From Agapetus fuscipes (taxonomy: Eukaryota > Arthropoda > Insecta > Trichoptera > Glossosomatidae): a stretch of DNA of 64,000 nt. Every line of letters starts with the position of its first letter. Position 1 is the stretch's first letter. Location: NCBI GenBank assembly GCA_951799405.1, contig OX637339.1:8432001-8496000 (forward strand), written 5' to 3'. This document shows positions 21,900-32,320 of the stretch, one piece after another. Made by a program: the position numbers and the translations under genes. A model generated the notes under the pieces. It was not told the DNA's origin, did not search any database, and saw only the letters and a program-made list of their open reading frames with translations.

Positions 21900-23101
21900 T
21901 TGAATGGTTACAACGATTTTTTTATTTTATTTTTCCAATTACCGCCCCGTAAAATGTGCCAATTGACTAAAAAAAATATTCACGGAGTTTCAGGATCATA
22001 AATTAACGGGAAAGCGAGGCTCATCGACGTTATATTTGAGAAAAATTAAAAAATCATCGATTTTTCAAATAAAATAAAAAACATTTATTTTATAAAACTG
22101 CACTGTATTTTATAAAATGGGAAATGTGATTATCTTGACGTTTTATTCCTGCAATTATTTGTATGGAACTTTTAGTTTTGAAGATATTCGTCATTTTATG
22201 TAGACTTGACACATTCCTCATCGGCCTGCTTAGAAAAATGAAACACCAACAGAGATAATTTTAAAATTCCATTTTAACTTGTTTTGTCTCCTTTTTTTAT
22301 TTATCCTTTAGCGTAAGTGAGTACCTGAGTAGTACTAACATTATTCTGAACAAAAAAGGTATAGTTCAAAGGTCTTTTTTTGACAAAATTGACCTTTTAA
22401 AAATACCTAATATTCTAAACTATTGTAATTCTTATCTAGGATACATTGTTTTTTTCCCAAGGCTTTGAAAAAAGAAAGATGATGTACTCGTAAGCTAAAG
22501 GAAACAGATTTAGTTCACGACTAATTCCCAAACAGTGGACATTATAAAGTTTTTGCAAGTTTTCTATTTAACATCTGTCTTCTAAGGCAGCGGTTCCCAA
22601 AGTGGTGGTCCGCAGAAAAATGTGGAATATACTTACTCATCATGTTAAGTTATGTTTTAAGATGCATTAAAACATGATTCAATTCATAACAATACGTGAC
22701 AAGTTATAAAAACTATTAGCTAGGTACATTTTATGTGTTCTTCGATCACAATTTTTTTTATAAATATATTTAACACTTAAAAAATCCTATTAGTGGTCCG
22801 CGGGATTTAAATTATGAATTAACTGGTCCGCGAGGTCAAAAAGTTTGGCGACCGCTGTTCTAAAGCATCGACAAGCCATGCTTATCAGAGTTCAAGTTTG
22901 CGATCTAAGCGAAAAAAAGAATATTTTGCATTTCATTGGCCAAGTGTCGCATCAAATTATTAGTTCTAAGTAACCATCAAATGGCCCGTTATTTTATGAT
23001 CCTGAAACTCTGTGAATATTTTTTTTTAGTCAATTGGCACATTTTAAGGCAATCGTCATTCGAAAAAATTTTTTTTTTCATACATCGAAAAAACCAGTCG
23101 A
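21900..23101. mobile_element. 1.2-kb inverted-repeat DNA transposon with 8-bp target duplication
   Basis: Splits the RTE-2 tail. Perfect 8-bp duplication GTGGGCAT (21892-21899 and 23102-23109). Ends are related inverted repeats: TTGAATGGTTACAACGAT on the left, TCGACTGGTTTTTTCGAT as read inward from the right. Homology extends over about 110 bases per side, including AAAATGTGCCAATTGACTAA and GAGTTTCAGGATCATAAA. No coding frame. An 8-bp duplication fits hAT, P or Merlin-like groups; the superfamily is undecided. Confidence 0.75.
22588..22857. mobile_element. hAT MITE, 270 bp
   Basis: Begins CAGCGGTTCCCAAAGTGGTG and ends AGTTTGGCGACCGCTG, the CAG..GGTTCCCAAA style of non-autonomous hAT elements. 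It is flanked by TTCTAAGG (22580-22587) and TTCTAAAG (22858-22865), an 8-bp duplication with one change. The interior holds two further GGTCCGCG pieces. It is the innermost of four nested insertions. Confidence 0.85.
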
Positions 23102-24373
23102 GTGGGCATGCATTCGAGAGCTTTTTAAATTAATATATTATTGCAACTTAGATTAAAGATTAAATATTATTGTAAGAAATATTTTCACACTATTCATTTT
23201 AAAAATTGTAAATAATTCAAGTTATAAAGGAAGTTCAAAAATCAATTTTGGTCTCGGCTGATAAGAGTCAAATAACAATGACATTATGTGTCATTGTTAG
23301 TTGAGGTTTATTCGCAGTAGCAAAATATTGGAAATTATTTTTCGATGGATGATCCGAATTCACATTTTTCTTAGCGTGCAAGCTTCACAGTTCTTCTTAA
23401 TAAATAAAACTCACTGTGATATTTTATTTTAATCTGTTATAATGGACTTTCACAAAGTTACTGCCGAAAATCTTCATAATTCACAGTTCCAGCTAACTAA
23501 ATACAACGGATTTCGTCTAAGCAACTCGGCCGAGTGGACTCATAAGTTGAATGTCTTCTTCAAATGTGCGGACCTCATTGTTATACTTGCAATATTGAAT
23601 TCTGTTACATAAATGCATTATCAATGTTGAAAAAAAAGACTGTTGAAAAAAAGATTTTTCAAATTGATTTTGAGTGTTCAGCCGTGAGTATTTCCACAAA
23701 TTTTTATTTGTGGAAATACTCACGGCTGAACACTAATATAATAATAAGTATAAATTTACTAAGTTTGAAAAACACAAATTTTGAAAAAGATTAAGTTAGC
23801 AAAAAATAAAGTCATTTAATTACAATATTTTAATCTCATATTTCTTATTTTCTTTTTTTACATTCCTACTATATTTTTATTTTACAGTTAATAATTTTCT
23901 GTATATACTTTTTTTCGTTTTCGTTTCTGTTTTGTTTTAAAAAAATTCTTTATTTAATTTTTTTTCTTCAATTTTTACGTTGTAAGACTATTTCTGTCTT
24001 TTCCATTATTTTTTTTATTTGAGCTTTCTAAATATTGAATTTCAAATTATCCTACATTTGTACATTTTTTCATAGTTTCATTTTTTGTATTTTCGTCAAA
24101 TTTTCATTTTTGTCCATCTTTTATTTTTGATGAAATTTATTAAATAATGTATTATTTTTCAAAATACTTTTTTGGTTTTTACTCTCTAAGTTTACATTTT
24201 CCACCATTTGATTAGCTGTCAACTGTATTGTCAAATATTTTTTTAATAAATGGTTAGTACATTCCTTTTTTTCGTATGAATTTGAATTTTCGAATGGTGA
24301 ATAGGGGGGGGGGGGCGCCTCAAAAAATCTCGCCCAGGGCGCTGGTAGTGCTAAAACCGGCACTGACTACAGC

Positions 24374-24830
24374 TGTGCTCGTGTCATGAGTAATAGGTCA
24401 AAGATGACTCATCTACAGACAGCTCGTTCAAGAAAAAGTCGGTCAATGGTGAATCTACAAAAAAAATACTTCGACGTATTTATGGTCCAATAAAGGACAG
24501 AAACATATGGCGAAGAAGATATAACTCTGAATTGTATAAGCTGTACCAGGACGCTGATGTGGTCCACTCAACAAAGGTCAACAGACTGCATTGGCTGGGG
24601 CACATTCAGCGAATGGACCATCGGAGCCTGGAGAAGATGATTGTGATGACGAACCCGGAGGGACGCCGTACAGTGGGAAGACCACGTTCAAGATGGCTTG
24701 ATTGCCGTGCAGTGGGAATGTGGGACTGGAGGAGGAAGACGTTGGATAGACAGCGCTGGCAGCAGTTGCTGAGGGAGGCCAAGACCCACCCCGGGTTGTC
24801 GTGCCAATGATGATGGTAAATCTACAATAG
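24374..24830 (+). mobile_element. LINE C-terminal fragment (type B), split by the hAT insertion
   Basis: Open from about 24440 to the TGA at 24808-24810: KKILRRIYGPIKDRNIWRRR, NSELYKLYQDADVV, RLHWLGHIQRMD, GRRTVGRPRSRWLD and REAKTHPGLSCQ. This is the conserved tail of many insect endonuclease-reverse-transcriptase LINEs. The usual segment between WLD and the final tryptophan-rich part is shortened (WLDCRAVGMWDWRRK), so it has an internal deletion. The ATG-like start at 24532 is internal. The non-coding end is GTCGTGCCAATGATGATGG. Confidence 0.75.
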
Positions 24831-25024
24831 AGCTGTCTGTGAACTTATAGTGGCCGATAAGTCGTGTGAACGAACTGTCTGAGGACGGGTTGTCTGTGAC
24901 CAATTTTCGTGGAACCGGCTGTGCCATTTCATCTAAAGCTTAGAGGCTTTACACTGAATAAAACGTAAATAAAGAAAATCATATAAAAAAAATTTGTGAT
25001 GAAGTGATGCGGCTCAGCTTCTAC

Positions 25025-25125
25025 AAGTTGCGAAATGACGACCAGTATTGGAGGATATGCGGAGTTGGAAGCAGAGGTTGAAAGAGGCCAAGGATCGAAT
25101 TGGGCTGAAGCGCCATTTCAGAAGA
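25025..25125 (+). mobile_element. Possible LINE 3' coding scrap
   Basis: One frame reads SWKQRLKEAKDRIGLKR after a tryptophan-rich stretch, like the last residues of several insect LINEs. Short and uncertain. Confidence 0.3.
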
Positions 25126-25264
25126 ATGTTCTTGATGTTGACCTATATTTTTTCAAATTTCTCAATGTTTCTACAAGGTTTTTTTGCGTTCACTATGAAT
25201 GTCAGTTATTGTGGTTTCTCTATTGGAGTGTGAATAACGAGTATTAGTTTTTCTTTGCATTACG

Positions 25265-25372
25265 CGGTATGGGATATACCGGCTCGTTTTGTGGCTAACA
25301 GGTATTCGAACCAAGGGCGCGTGGTTGCAGGATATTACTTCCGAGCCACTGGGCCGCTGCTCGCTAATTCTA
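25265..25372 (-). repeat. SINE-3 head (tRNA-like)
   Basis: Minus strand GCGGCCCAGTGGCTCGGAAG (A-box) and CCCTTGGTTCGAATACCTG, a perfect B-box. No complete tRNA fold is evident, so a SINE head rather than a tRNA gene. Confidence 0.5.
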
Positions 25373-25374
25373 TG

Positions 25375-26042
25375 GATATGTATGTCATCAAGAATATTTT
25401 GTTATCTACAATACTTTTTTCCATTTGATGAAGTATGCTTATATTGCATGCTTTATGCATGACTAAAGAAGTAAGGTCTATTCCATCTTATAATAATTTG
25501 TCCTGGATGAAGATATCCCAGTTGTTGAAGAACATCATGGCTGGTCAATATGTTCCAATGGTTTGGAAAGATGGGAGGATCTGTTTAAATCAGGTAATGG
25601 ACAATTCTAACCTTTTAAAAATGGGCCATCAGTGGAATGAGGATCGCCTCTCTTATGAATATTGATTAAAAATAATTATTATGATTTGTAGTATTGCAGA
25701 TCAAATTTTTGCAATCTCGGCTATAATAAATTGCCTTCTTTTTTTCATACTTGAATTCAGAAGTGGCCATATTTTTCAATTTGAAAGGGCTTAAAATAGA
25801 AATTGTTACGTTATACAGCCAAGCAAATATTTTGTAATTGGTTGCTAAGTACCTTGGTTTTATATATTGCCAGCCGCGGAAAAAAATTTTTTTTCCAATT
25901 CTTGCTTAGTCCATTCAAACCCCTAAATTCTCATTTATTTCTTGGTTTATGCATATTTAAAAAAAACTATTTTTGATAATTTAATTATATAAAGGTATCA
26001 GGGTATCATGAGAGTAGAAGAGGTATTGCATTTGCAACTGAC
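25375..26042 (-). other. Probable drm intron start and flanking DNA
   Basis: Begins (minus strand) at the donor GTCAGT at 26042. AT-rich; I found no acceptor followed by the expected last drm codons. The intron probably runs further to lower coordinates. Confidence 0.4.
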
Positions 26043-26263
26043 CTGTGCTGACGCAGGTTGTCCTGTCGCTTGAACGTCTTCCCGCACACCTCGCAGGAGT
26101 AGGTCAGCTCCGGGCTCTTGTGCGTGCGCTCGTGTATCATCAAGTTGTAGCTCTTGGTGAAGCGGCGCTGGCAGTACTTGCATATGAACTCGCACTTGGC
26201 GCGCATCTTTCGCCGGAAATCCCTCGTCCGGTCCTCGTTCTCTATTTGCATTATCGCAAACAT
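26043..26263 (-). CDS. drm: drumstick (drm) orthologue, first coding exon (zinc-finger protein, partial)
   Basis: Codes for the first 74 residues of a small odd-skipped-group zinc-finger protein. It starts [20 protein letters not shown] and runs to NLRQHR. Finger 1 is C28-x2-C31-x12-H44-x3-H48, with the [14 protein letters not shown] block typical of the family. Finger 2 has C57, C60 and H73. The exon stops two bases into the arginine codon (CAC AG|GTCAGT), a strong splice donor. A next exon starting with G and TGC would rebuild the HRC junction known from Drosophila Drumstick, a protein of about 81 residues whose second finger is of C2HC type. The Met at 26263 matches the family N-terminus, so the start is secure. 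In flies Drm binds Lines and thereby frees Bowl during hindgut and leg patterning; that role is known for the family, not shown here. The last exon, only a few codons, should lie at lower coordinates; I did not find it. GC content is far above the surroundings. Confidence 0.92.
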
Positions 26264-26485
26264 GGCTGAATCGGCGTTGGGACAGCGCCCTTGTCACAAA
26301 TCAGCCGCCTAACTCTGCTGCGCTCCGGATACCTCGACTGATAGCTCGGCAGCTATCTCCTTCCTTCTCTCGTGACGTCTCGCTTCGGATTGCGGTGCGG
26401 AGAGCTTGTAGTTTCTTCTGCTACTCTGATAGCGAATATCTTATAATCCTCCGTTTTATTGAATGGATTAATTTGTGACTTTGGT
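26264..26485 (-). other. drm: Probable drm 5' untranslated part of the coding exon
   Basis: On the minus strand a pyrimidine-rich acceptor (TTTCTTTGTTGCAG, AG at 26486-26487) lies 222 bases before the drm ATG. The stretch from there to the ATG is GC-rich compared with the intron-like DNA above it. This suggests that the exon carrying the start codon begins near 26485 and that a further non-coding exon lies upstream. The acceptor is seen; its use is inferred. Confidence 0.45.
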
Positions 26486-27254
26486 CTGCAACAAAGAAAC
26501 ATAAAATTATACGACTTGTCAGTAAACATTGACGTGAATTTTATCTTCATCCAATCAAACGCTGCGACTCCATATTTAATTTAATGTATCAACGTATCAC
26601 AGTGAATTTTCATTTTTATGATGTAAGCTTATCACATATGTAAACATGAAAAGAAAAACTTAATGGAAATTTTACAGAGAGAATGTTCTAAATATACTTT
26701 TATAAACTTTTTCCCATCGTCACTCTCCCATGGCATTGTATATACAATATACATATTATATGTACCAAATCATTAAATATTTGTATAGTAAAAATAATGG
26801 AATACAAAAAAACAGAGAATTCAATGTAACAAACGCAAAAATTGATGCAGGAAATCAGCTGTTACAAGAAGAGAAACCATGTTTAATATTTTGTATTACC
26901 AGCTGATCAGAAACAAAATCTTTTCAACCACTATTTAGTTTCTAATGTTATCCTGGTGCTTACCTACTGGACTCGGAACCAATTCAAGAAAACAACCCAA
27001 ACCGCGTCATACGGCCGGGTTACTAGGGTAAAGGCATGCAAATGTAATGTTATTGGTTACTAAGGAATAATTTCACATATAAGTGTAACTGATATTTTAG
27101 CTCTAAGAAACAAAATAAGTTCTAAAATTTGTGCTAAGACACATTGTACAAAGGTGCTCTACGTTTATCGTAGCAAAATATAACAAAATGTAGGTAAGAC
27201 TTACATAAAGGTATTACTATCAATCGATACAGGTACAATATTCCAATATGACTA

Positions 27255-27480
27255 GACGCACTATACTCGTATCCACTTCACAATCACATCACAGCTATCT
27301 CCTGGTGTTGTCTGTGCGCCTAATACTCTGCCCGTAGTGTTCGCGGCTGCGATACGTTTGCGAATGCGGAACGTGTGCGTCGGGCCGGCGCCTGAATCAC
27401 CCGCCGCTTCTGCGGTCGCCGTTACGCGGAACAAACCCGCCCCCAGGAAAACGGAATACCTCCTCGGTATCATGCCGCCC
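27255..27480 (-). promoter_or_regulatory. GC-rich patch upstream of drm; possible first exon or promoter
   Basis: A CpG-containing island-like stretch in otherwise AT-rich DNA, about 1 kb upstream of the drm start codon. It has a 70-codon open frame on the minus strand that resembles no family I know, so I read it as non-coding. A donor-like GAG|GTATTC sits near 27462. Position and composition fit a drm 5' exon or promoter, but there is no direct evidence of transcription. Confidence 0.3.
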
Positions 27481-27725
27481 TGGTATTTCCTACTGACTTG
27501 CTTCTAGAAAATCGTAGCGTAATCGCTTGAGTAAATCTCCTGTACGAGGTTTTACTGCGTAAGGTATTCAGGAAAACGAATACCTTCTCGGTTTTATTCT
27601 ACCCTGAGATTTCTTAGTATGATTTTTTACTTAGTTCAATTAAATAAAGTTAGGTCAAGAAAACGAAACAAATTATTTCTTGGCTGCTACCCCGGTATTT
27701 TCATTGAATTCTTCCTAATACTTAT
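27430..27725. repeat. Degenerate tandem repeat, about three units
   Basis: The block CAGGAAAACGAATACC, then CTCGGT and a CCCTGGTATTTC-like end, recurs at about 27436, 27569 and, more decayed, 27655. The period is roughly 90-135 bases. It overlaps the GC-rich patch upstream of drm, so it could affect that region. Function unknown. Confidence 0.45.
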
Positions 27726-28172
27726 TTCATTGTTACGCCCTGTACAAGTTGTACGTACTTAGAAAAATGTAAGATTTCCTACGTTTTGTGTTGATGTACA
27801 AATTTCCATCATCTTACTTCCAGAAAATTCTATTGTATCTTTTGATAAAACCATTATATTTATTATTAACCCCTAGAACGTTTTGTAACCAAGTTTTTAA
27901 GAAATCCTTGAAAACACTTTTTAACTCTATATATATTATAGTTTTTTAACTTTCAATCAGCATGTCATATTTTTTTTATCATACAAAAAGTAATTTCTAA
28001 TCAGTTTTATATTGCTGTCCAGAAATTTCATTGCAATTCCACGTAAATAAAAAAACAACACGCTGATAACGTAGGAAATTCCCTACAGTACATTTTATAA
28101 ATATTTGGTCATTTCTGCGGTTTTTATTTTTATATCCGTTTGTACGCGGGTTATCACAATTTAAATAAATGT

Positions 28173-28335
28173 TAAAATAAAGCTATTTTTTGTTTAACGT
28201 AGTTTATTTTCACAATAATATTTAATATCTCGAGTACTTTCGACCTTCAATATTCAGGCCATTATCAAGAGTACTCGAGATATTAAATATTATTGTGAAA
28301 ATAAACTACGTTAAACAAAAAATAGCTTTATTTTA
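28173..28335. mobile_element. Foldback element: perfect 66-bp inverted arms, 31-bp loop
   Basis: Left arm 28173-28238, right arm 28270-28335, perfect reverse complements. The loop on the minus strand reads TTGATAATGGCC..GGTCGAAAG, a small stem flanked by GATAA and GAAA. Just right of the arm lies AATGAATTTTCACTGTGTGA, a piece also found beside the other foldbacks. Confidence 0.8.
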
Positions 28336-28689
28336 AAAAAATGAATTTTCACTGTGTGAATACACAAACCCTACAAAATCTAAATAAATGTTGTTTAAAT
28401 TGTTAATAAAAATATTTCTATACCTACAGGTTTCTTTTTCCAATATTTGCACTACTCAAACAGAAAGTTTTGCACGATAACTCCACTTGTTTAATACGTC
28501 AATAGCTTGGTATACGCGGCGCGTTTTATTGTCAATGACTCAGTTTCCTGAAGTTGAACAAAATGCCAACTTTCTATCAAATCGTCTGAGGTTAATCATC
28601 ATTGAACACAAAGGAGGTAACCAAATTTTTAGTTTATTGAAAAATAAAAATTGGAGAGCATTTCCATAATATAACCCATAATAATCTTA

Positions 28690-28872
28690 GCTGTAATGAT
28701 TGAGGTTCATTTTTCATGTGTCTACTCAAGCAAAAATGTCAGGTTAGAAAATGCTGCTTGTAGACTTAAATTATGCTTACATGGTAATCTTAATGAAGTT
28801 TCCTGCAATAGGTATAGCATTGGCAAAAGTGAATCATATTCTTGCAAATGGCTGGTCCACCTTTTACCAATG
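28690..28872 (-). repeat. RTE-2 tail, degenerate
   Basis: GCATTGGCAAAAGTGAATCA and TGCAAATGGCTGGTCCACC follow the family order; the rest is weak. Confidence 0.4.
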
Positions 28873-30204
28873 GTCCATGATTATATTGAATAACAATGGA
28901 CTCAACACGTAACCTTGTCTTACACCCTTGTACTTGTATTAATTATATTTAAAAAAAAACACACAAAAGACACGATCCTTCTACTATTTTTTGCGATCAA
29001 AAACATCTCTTACCGAATTTACATGAAACAGTTGAACATTGTTATCGACTCTAAAAATTAACGAAAGTCTTTCAAGAGTTGTTTTCTCCATCAGTCAAAT
29101 AAACTGAAACCTCTACGACCTTGACCTAATCGAAATCGTAATAAATTTAATTGACTTTATCTCTTTCTTCATATTATGCTGTGTTGGATCCGCTCCCTCG
29201 TTGTCTTCATCATTCCTAACTTTCACAGCCAATAAACCTATCTGTCTCCTACCGGTCCCTCGGCCTCCCTCAATATCCCCTCAGTTGTAGAAGATGTTAT
29301 ATTGTTCCTCACACAAATGCATTTTATACAAAAAGTAAGAAGTTGGAATGCATGTGTTACGCTATAGTTTTGAGTGGCCCATTGCGGTTTGGGTAACATT
29401 TTTCGTAGTTGTTCTTTAGACCCACGTTTGAGTCTCGGCTTGGGTAATTTTGTGAGTTTACACGCTTTGACCCGAGCTAACAGTGCGCTGCGTGTGAGAC
29501 AAGAGCCGGTAAGTAGCCAATACTCACATTCACTCCTACTCTCCATTTATTTCAACAAAATCTCCGCAAGTAACGGAGCGCAAACGATTCATTGACTACC
29601 ACATAACCCTGAAAGAACTATGCATTGTGATGTACTTTTAGTTGCATTATAATACATTTTGATACGCCACTATCTCATAATAAAGGCACTAAAGAATCCC
29701 TTGACAAAACATAACCCAACGCGCTGATTGGCCGGCGTTCGGCAGCACACCGGTCGGTCAAACTGAAGTTAAAATAATTGAAAAGTCTAATTGTTATAAA
29801 AGAAGTCTTTTTTTCGAGATCATGGTCTGAATTGTAATTACAAAGTCTTACGATTTGCGAGCCTTTCGAAATAAAATCAATAAAACCACATTTTAGTAAC
29901 CAAAATTTTAGTAGGTATACACATTTTAGCAAACTCTTTCCCACTTATACATAAAATGGTTTTAATTTGTAAACTGCTTAAAAGCCAGTTTTCCGTAGAA
30001 AAAAAATGGTTTTATTACGTATGATTTTGAGGTGACAAATCTCATGAATAAGGCCGTTTATGTTTTTCCAAAATCAGATTTTCTACATAAAACTATATGA
30101 ACTAAGCATTCAAAATGTTTGGAGTAAGTGTCCATTTAAAATTTAAGGACGAATTGAACGATTAATCAAAACTGATACGGAAAGGCATATCTGACTTAGA
30201 TTGT
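28873..30204. other. Unassigned, mostly AT-rich
   Basis: 29370-29600 is GC-richer (GACCCACGTTTGAGTCTCGG, TGACCCGAGCTAACAGTGCG), with short frames on both strands and no known family. Confidence 0.35.
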
Positions 30205-30430
30205 GAAAAAAAGTTTGGTAAAAGTTCTCATTTCCTGTGAAAGCTAAGTAAACCGTTTAAATACTGGATTGACATGAACAGCGGAAGGGGAAATGATTTC
30301 TGACACCCTTGGAAGAGATCAAACCATAGCTCTCGAGCATTGGACGCAAATGGATAATTAGGTTTCACACACTTCGAAGAAGATTCGGTAAGAAGATACA
30401 CTACAGGTACAGCTTAGTTCCATTGTTGCG
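30205..30430 (-). repeat. SINE-2 copy, decayed
   Basis: TTCTCATTTCCTGTGAAAGC, AGTAAACCGTTTAAATAC, GGGGAAATGATTTCTGACAC and CAAACCATAGCTCTCGAGC follow the family order. Confidence 0.5.
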
Positions 30431-30842
30431 TAGGATAAGGGTTGCAATATTATTTAGTGTGGGAACAGGGTCGCTTCGTGGTGCGACTAACATAACACGG
30501 TAGGAGGTAAATTATTACCAGTAAAAAGCTTTACCTTTAAACTCAAGAATAGCGTCTTCCCAAAAATTTACGCAAACCAAAGCAGAACCTCTGGTGAGCG
30601 TTTAAGTTAAGATATATTTTTTTGAACGAGTTTAAACGGAAGTTTTATTGTGGTGTTTGAGGAGAGGAGGTGATATTCTGTATGGGGATAAGTGAAGGAA
30701 AGAAAGAGAGGGAATAAAGGCCATGCAGTGCCCGGGAGCTGGAAAATTAAATTTCTTTTACGTGCCGTCAAATTTATGGCAACGTTCGCCGAACCATATG
30801 TGCGAACAATCTCCAGAGGGAAGCGCCACCATCACGGATATA

Positions 30843-30915
30843 CAACTTAGCTGCACATATAATGCATCTTCTTACCGCGCTGTCCACAAAGGAGTCGCAT
30901 GTGGTCACACTTTCA
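30843..30915 (-). repeat. SINE-2 3' end fragment
   Basis: ACAACTTAGCTGCACATATA and TCTTCTTACCGCGCTGTCCA match the 3' end seen at 34.8 kb. Confidence 0.4.
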
Positions 30916-31325
30916 AATTAAAACCTGAAACGCTTAATATGACCTCTGATCAATTCGCAGCCTTTCCAGAAGTTAAATTAGATTTTAAAAACTAGAATAG
31001 TGTTTTAATAAGAGTTTTATAGCTATTTCACATTAGACGCATTTTGCCCTGTTTGTCTGTGGTGTTTTGTATCCGGCGCTGGGTCGGAACTCAGTAGTGT
31101 AGTATGGTGATGTATGAAAGCTTTCACACTGTTTGACCGGTAATCCAAAGACAATCCGGACAGAATGTTTGGGTCTGAAAAGGTCCTGAGGCTTACGCGG
31201 TGGTCAGTTGACACTGGAGAGTTGCTCTCCAAGATTTGTTGGAGCTGGAGCTTCCGAACGCTTCGCCTATGTCAACAAATGGATTCTTCAACGTAAATAT
31301 GAGGTACTGATGACGTTGATGAGTT

Positions 31326-31588
31326 CTAATCTAATCTAATCTAATCTAAGTTGCAAATTATGTTACATTGGGGATTCACATTATATGCATTTTCACAAGC
31401 AGACACGTATAAGTTCGCGCTTGTACATGCCACATGTGGACTTACAGTATAAAAACCCGAATCCCAAATGAGCATACATCCTGCAACTCTTTCCGACCTT
31501 CCCTGAAACAGGGGTGACATTGGCGAAGTGAACCATTTTCTACAGCATGGGTGGTCAGCCGCATACCAACTTATAAGTCAAGGAACAA
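31326..31588 (-). repeat. RTE-2 tail, full-length solo
   Basis: Four CTAAT units at the 3' side, then TAAGTTGCAAATTATGTTAC, GACACGTATAAGTTCGCGCT, CCCTGAAACAGGGGTGACAT and the exact 5' boundary TATAAGTCAAGGAACA. One of the best preserved. Confidence 0.85.
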
Positions 31589-32164
31589 CAGTTGATCAAA
31601 TATTTATTGTTTTTGGTAGCCACGGCTTCCGTTAGATCCCGCGCTGCGTTTAACGAGGAGGTCGTGATTGCGTGGCGGAGTGACCCTAAAGCAGGACGAC
31701 CCTGGGCGGCAGGACGACCTCTGTTCCCACGTGTAGAGTCGTGACCTGACCCGAGGTACGCACGGCTCCTGGTAGCGGAGTAACTGTTCAACCACGCACC
31801 GGTTATTATAGGTCTCACTACCTGCTACCATACAAGCAAGGAATGACCTTCTGGTTGTACGAATACCTCTTGAATTTTCTGTACCCTTGGTAAGGATTGT
31901 TTTTTTTTTTCAAATGTTTATAAAAAAAAATCAAATGTTGACCAGAAACTTGAATCGCAATATCAATTATTCATCACTTGTTTTTTTTCAATAAATTATT
32001 AATTGACAATAATCCAATAACATCTGTTGAACCAGAGGAACAGTATTCCTCAATAGGGCTTCTCAATCGTCTGGAACTTGCGCTAGTTGCAAAAACGCTA
32101 TTTCGAGTGTCAACTATTCTCAGTTTCAGGGTAGGGTAGCATGGGTTACAAGGTTTATGTTCTC
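31589..32164. other. GC-rich unassigned block 31610-31830 and AT-rich remainder
   Basis: AGACGACC-type repeats (AGCAGGACGACCC, GGCAGGACGACC) inside 220 bases of about 55 percent GC. Two overlapping minus-strand frames, neither recognised. It could be a fragment of an LTR or of a GC-rich transposon. Confidence 0.3.
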
Positions 32165-32320
32165 GTGAAGTTCGTTTTTTTTTGTAAGTGCACATGCAGC
32201 ATGTGTAAGCGTAAACTTACGCATGTCTACCTGTGGACATGCGTAAGTTATAATAAGTAAGTTAAATATTTAGTACCAACCAAATGTCAAAATATCTTGC
32301 AATTTAGATTATTATTAAAT
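32165..32320 (+). repeat. RTE-2 tail, 3' half
   Basis: GTAAGTGCACATGCAGCATG, GTAAGCGTAAACTTACGCAT and TCTTGCAATTTAGATTATT. Confidence 0.55.

Larger units (their letters stand above)
21205..23165 (+). mobile_element. RTE-2 copy nested in the hAT element (decayed, interrupted)
   Basis: From 21207 the sequence matches the C-terminal coding end of RTE-2 (MDYLRSMIG-like, then RKVYVARTDG) with frameshifts and a stop within the basic tail. The coding end near 21590 is followed by an AT-rich spacer and the 3' tail module from 21710. The tail is broken after GTGGGCAT at 21899 by an inserted element and resumes at 23102, ending TTGCAACTTAGATTAAAGAT. Confidence 0.8.
20854..24365. mobile_element. hAT-type DNA transposon remnant, 3.5 kb, with 8-bp target duplication
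   Basis: Starts CAGTGCCGGCGCTAGGG and ends AAAACCGGCACTG, short inverted ends typical of hAT elements. It is flanked by a perfect 8-bp duplication ACTACAGC (20846-20853 and 24366-24373). Both ends carry the CGCCCAGGGCGC subterminal motif, and a hairpin AAGGGGCGCC-GCA-GGCGCCCCTT sits at 20910-20932. No transposase frame survives, so it is non-autonomous or gutted. It lies next to a LINE 3' fragment (24374 on) and contains an RTE-2 copy and further nested elements. Confidence 0.85.

Noticed and set aside
26045..26269. 74-codon plus-strand open frame
   Set aside because: It is the antisense of the drm exon; the minus-strand frame encodes a recognised zinc-finger protein.
25998..26297. 99-codon minus-strand frame overlapping drm in another frame
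   Set aside because: Shadow of the drm coding exon; its peptide has no zinc-finger pattern.
27261..27473. 70-codon frame upstream of drm as a protein gene
   Set aside because: No family resemblance, lies in a GC-rich repeat-bearing patch where long frames arise by composition.
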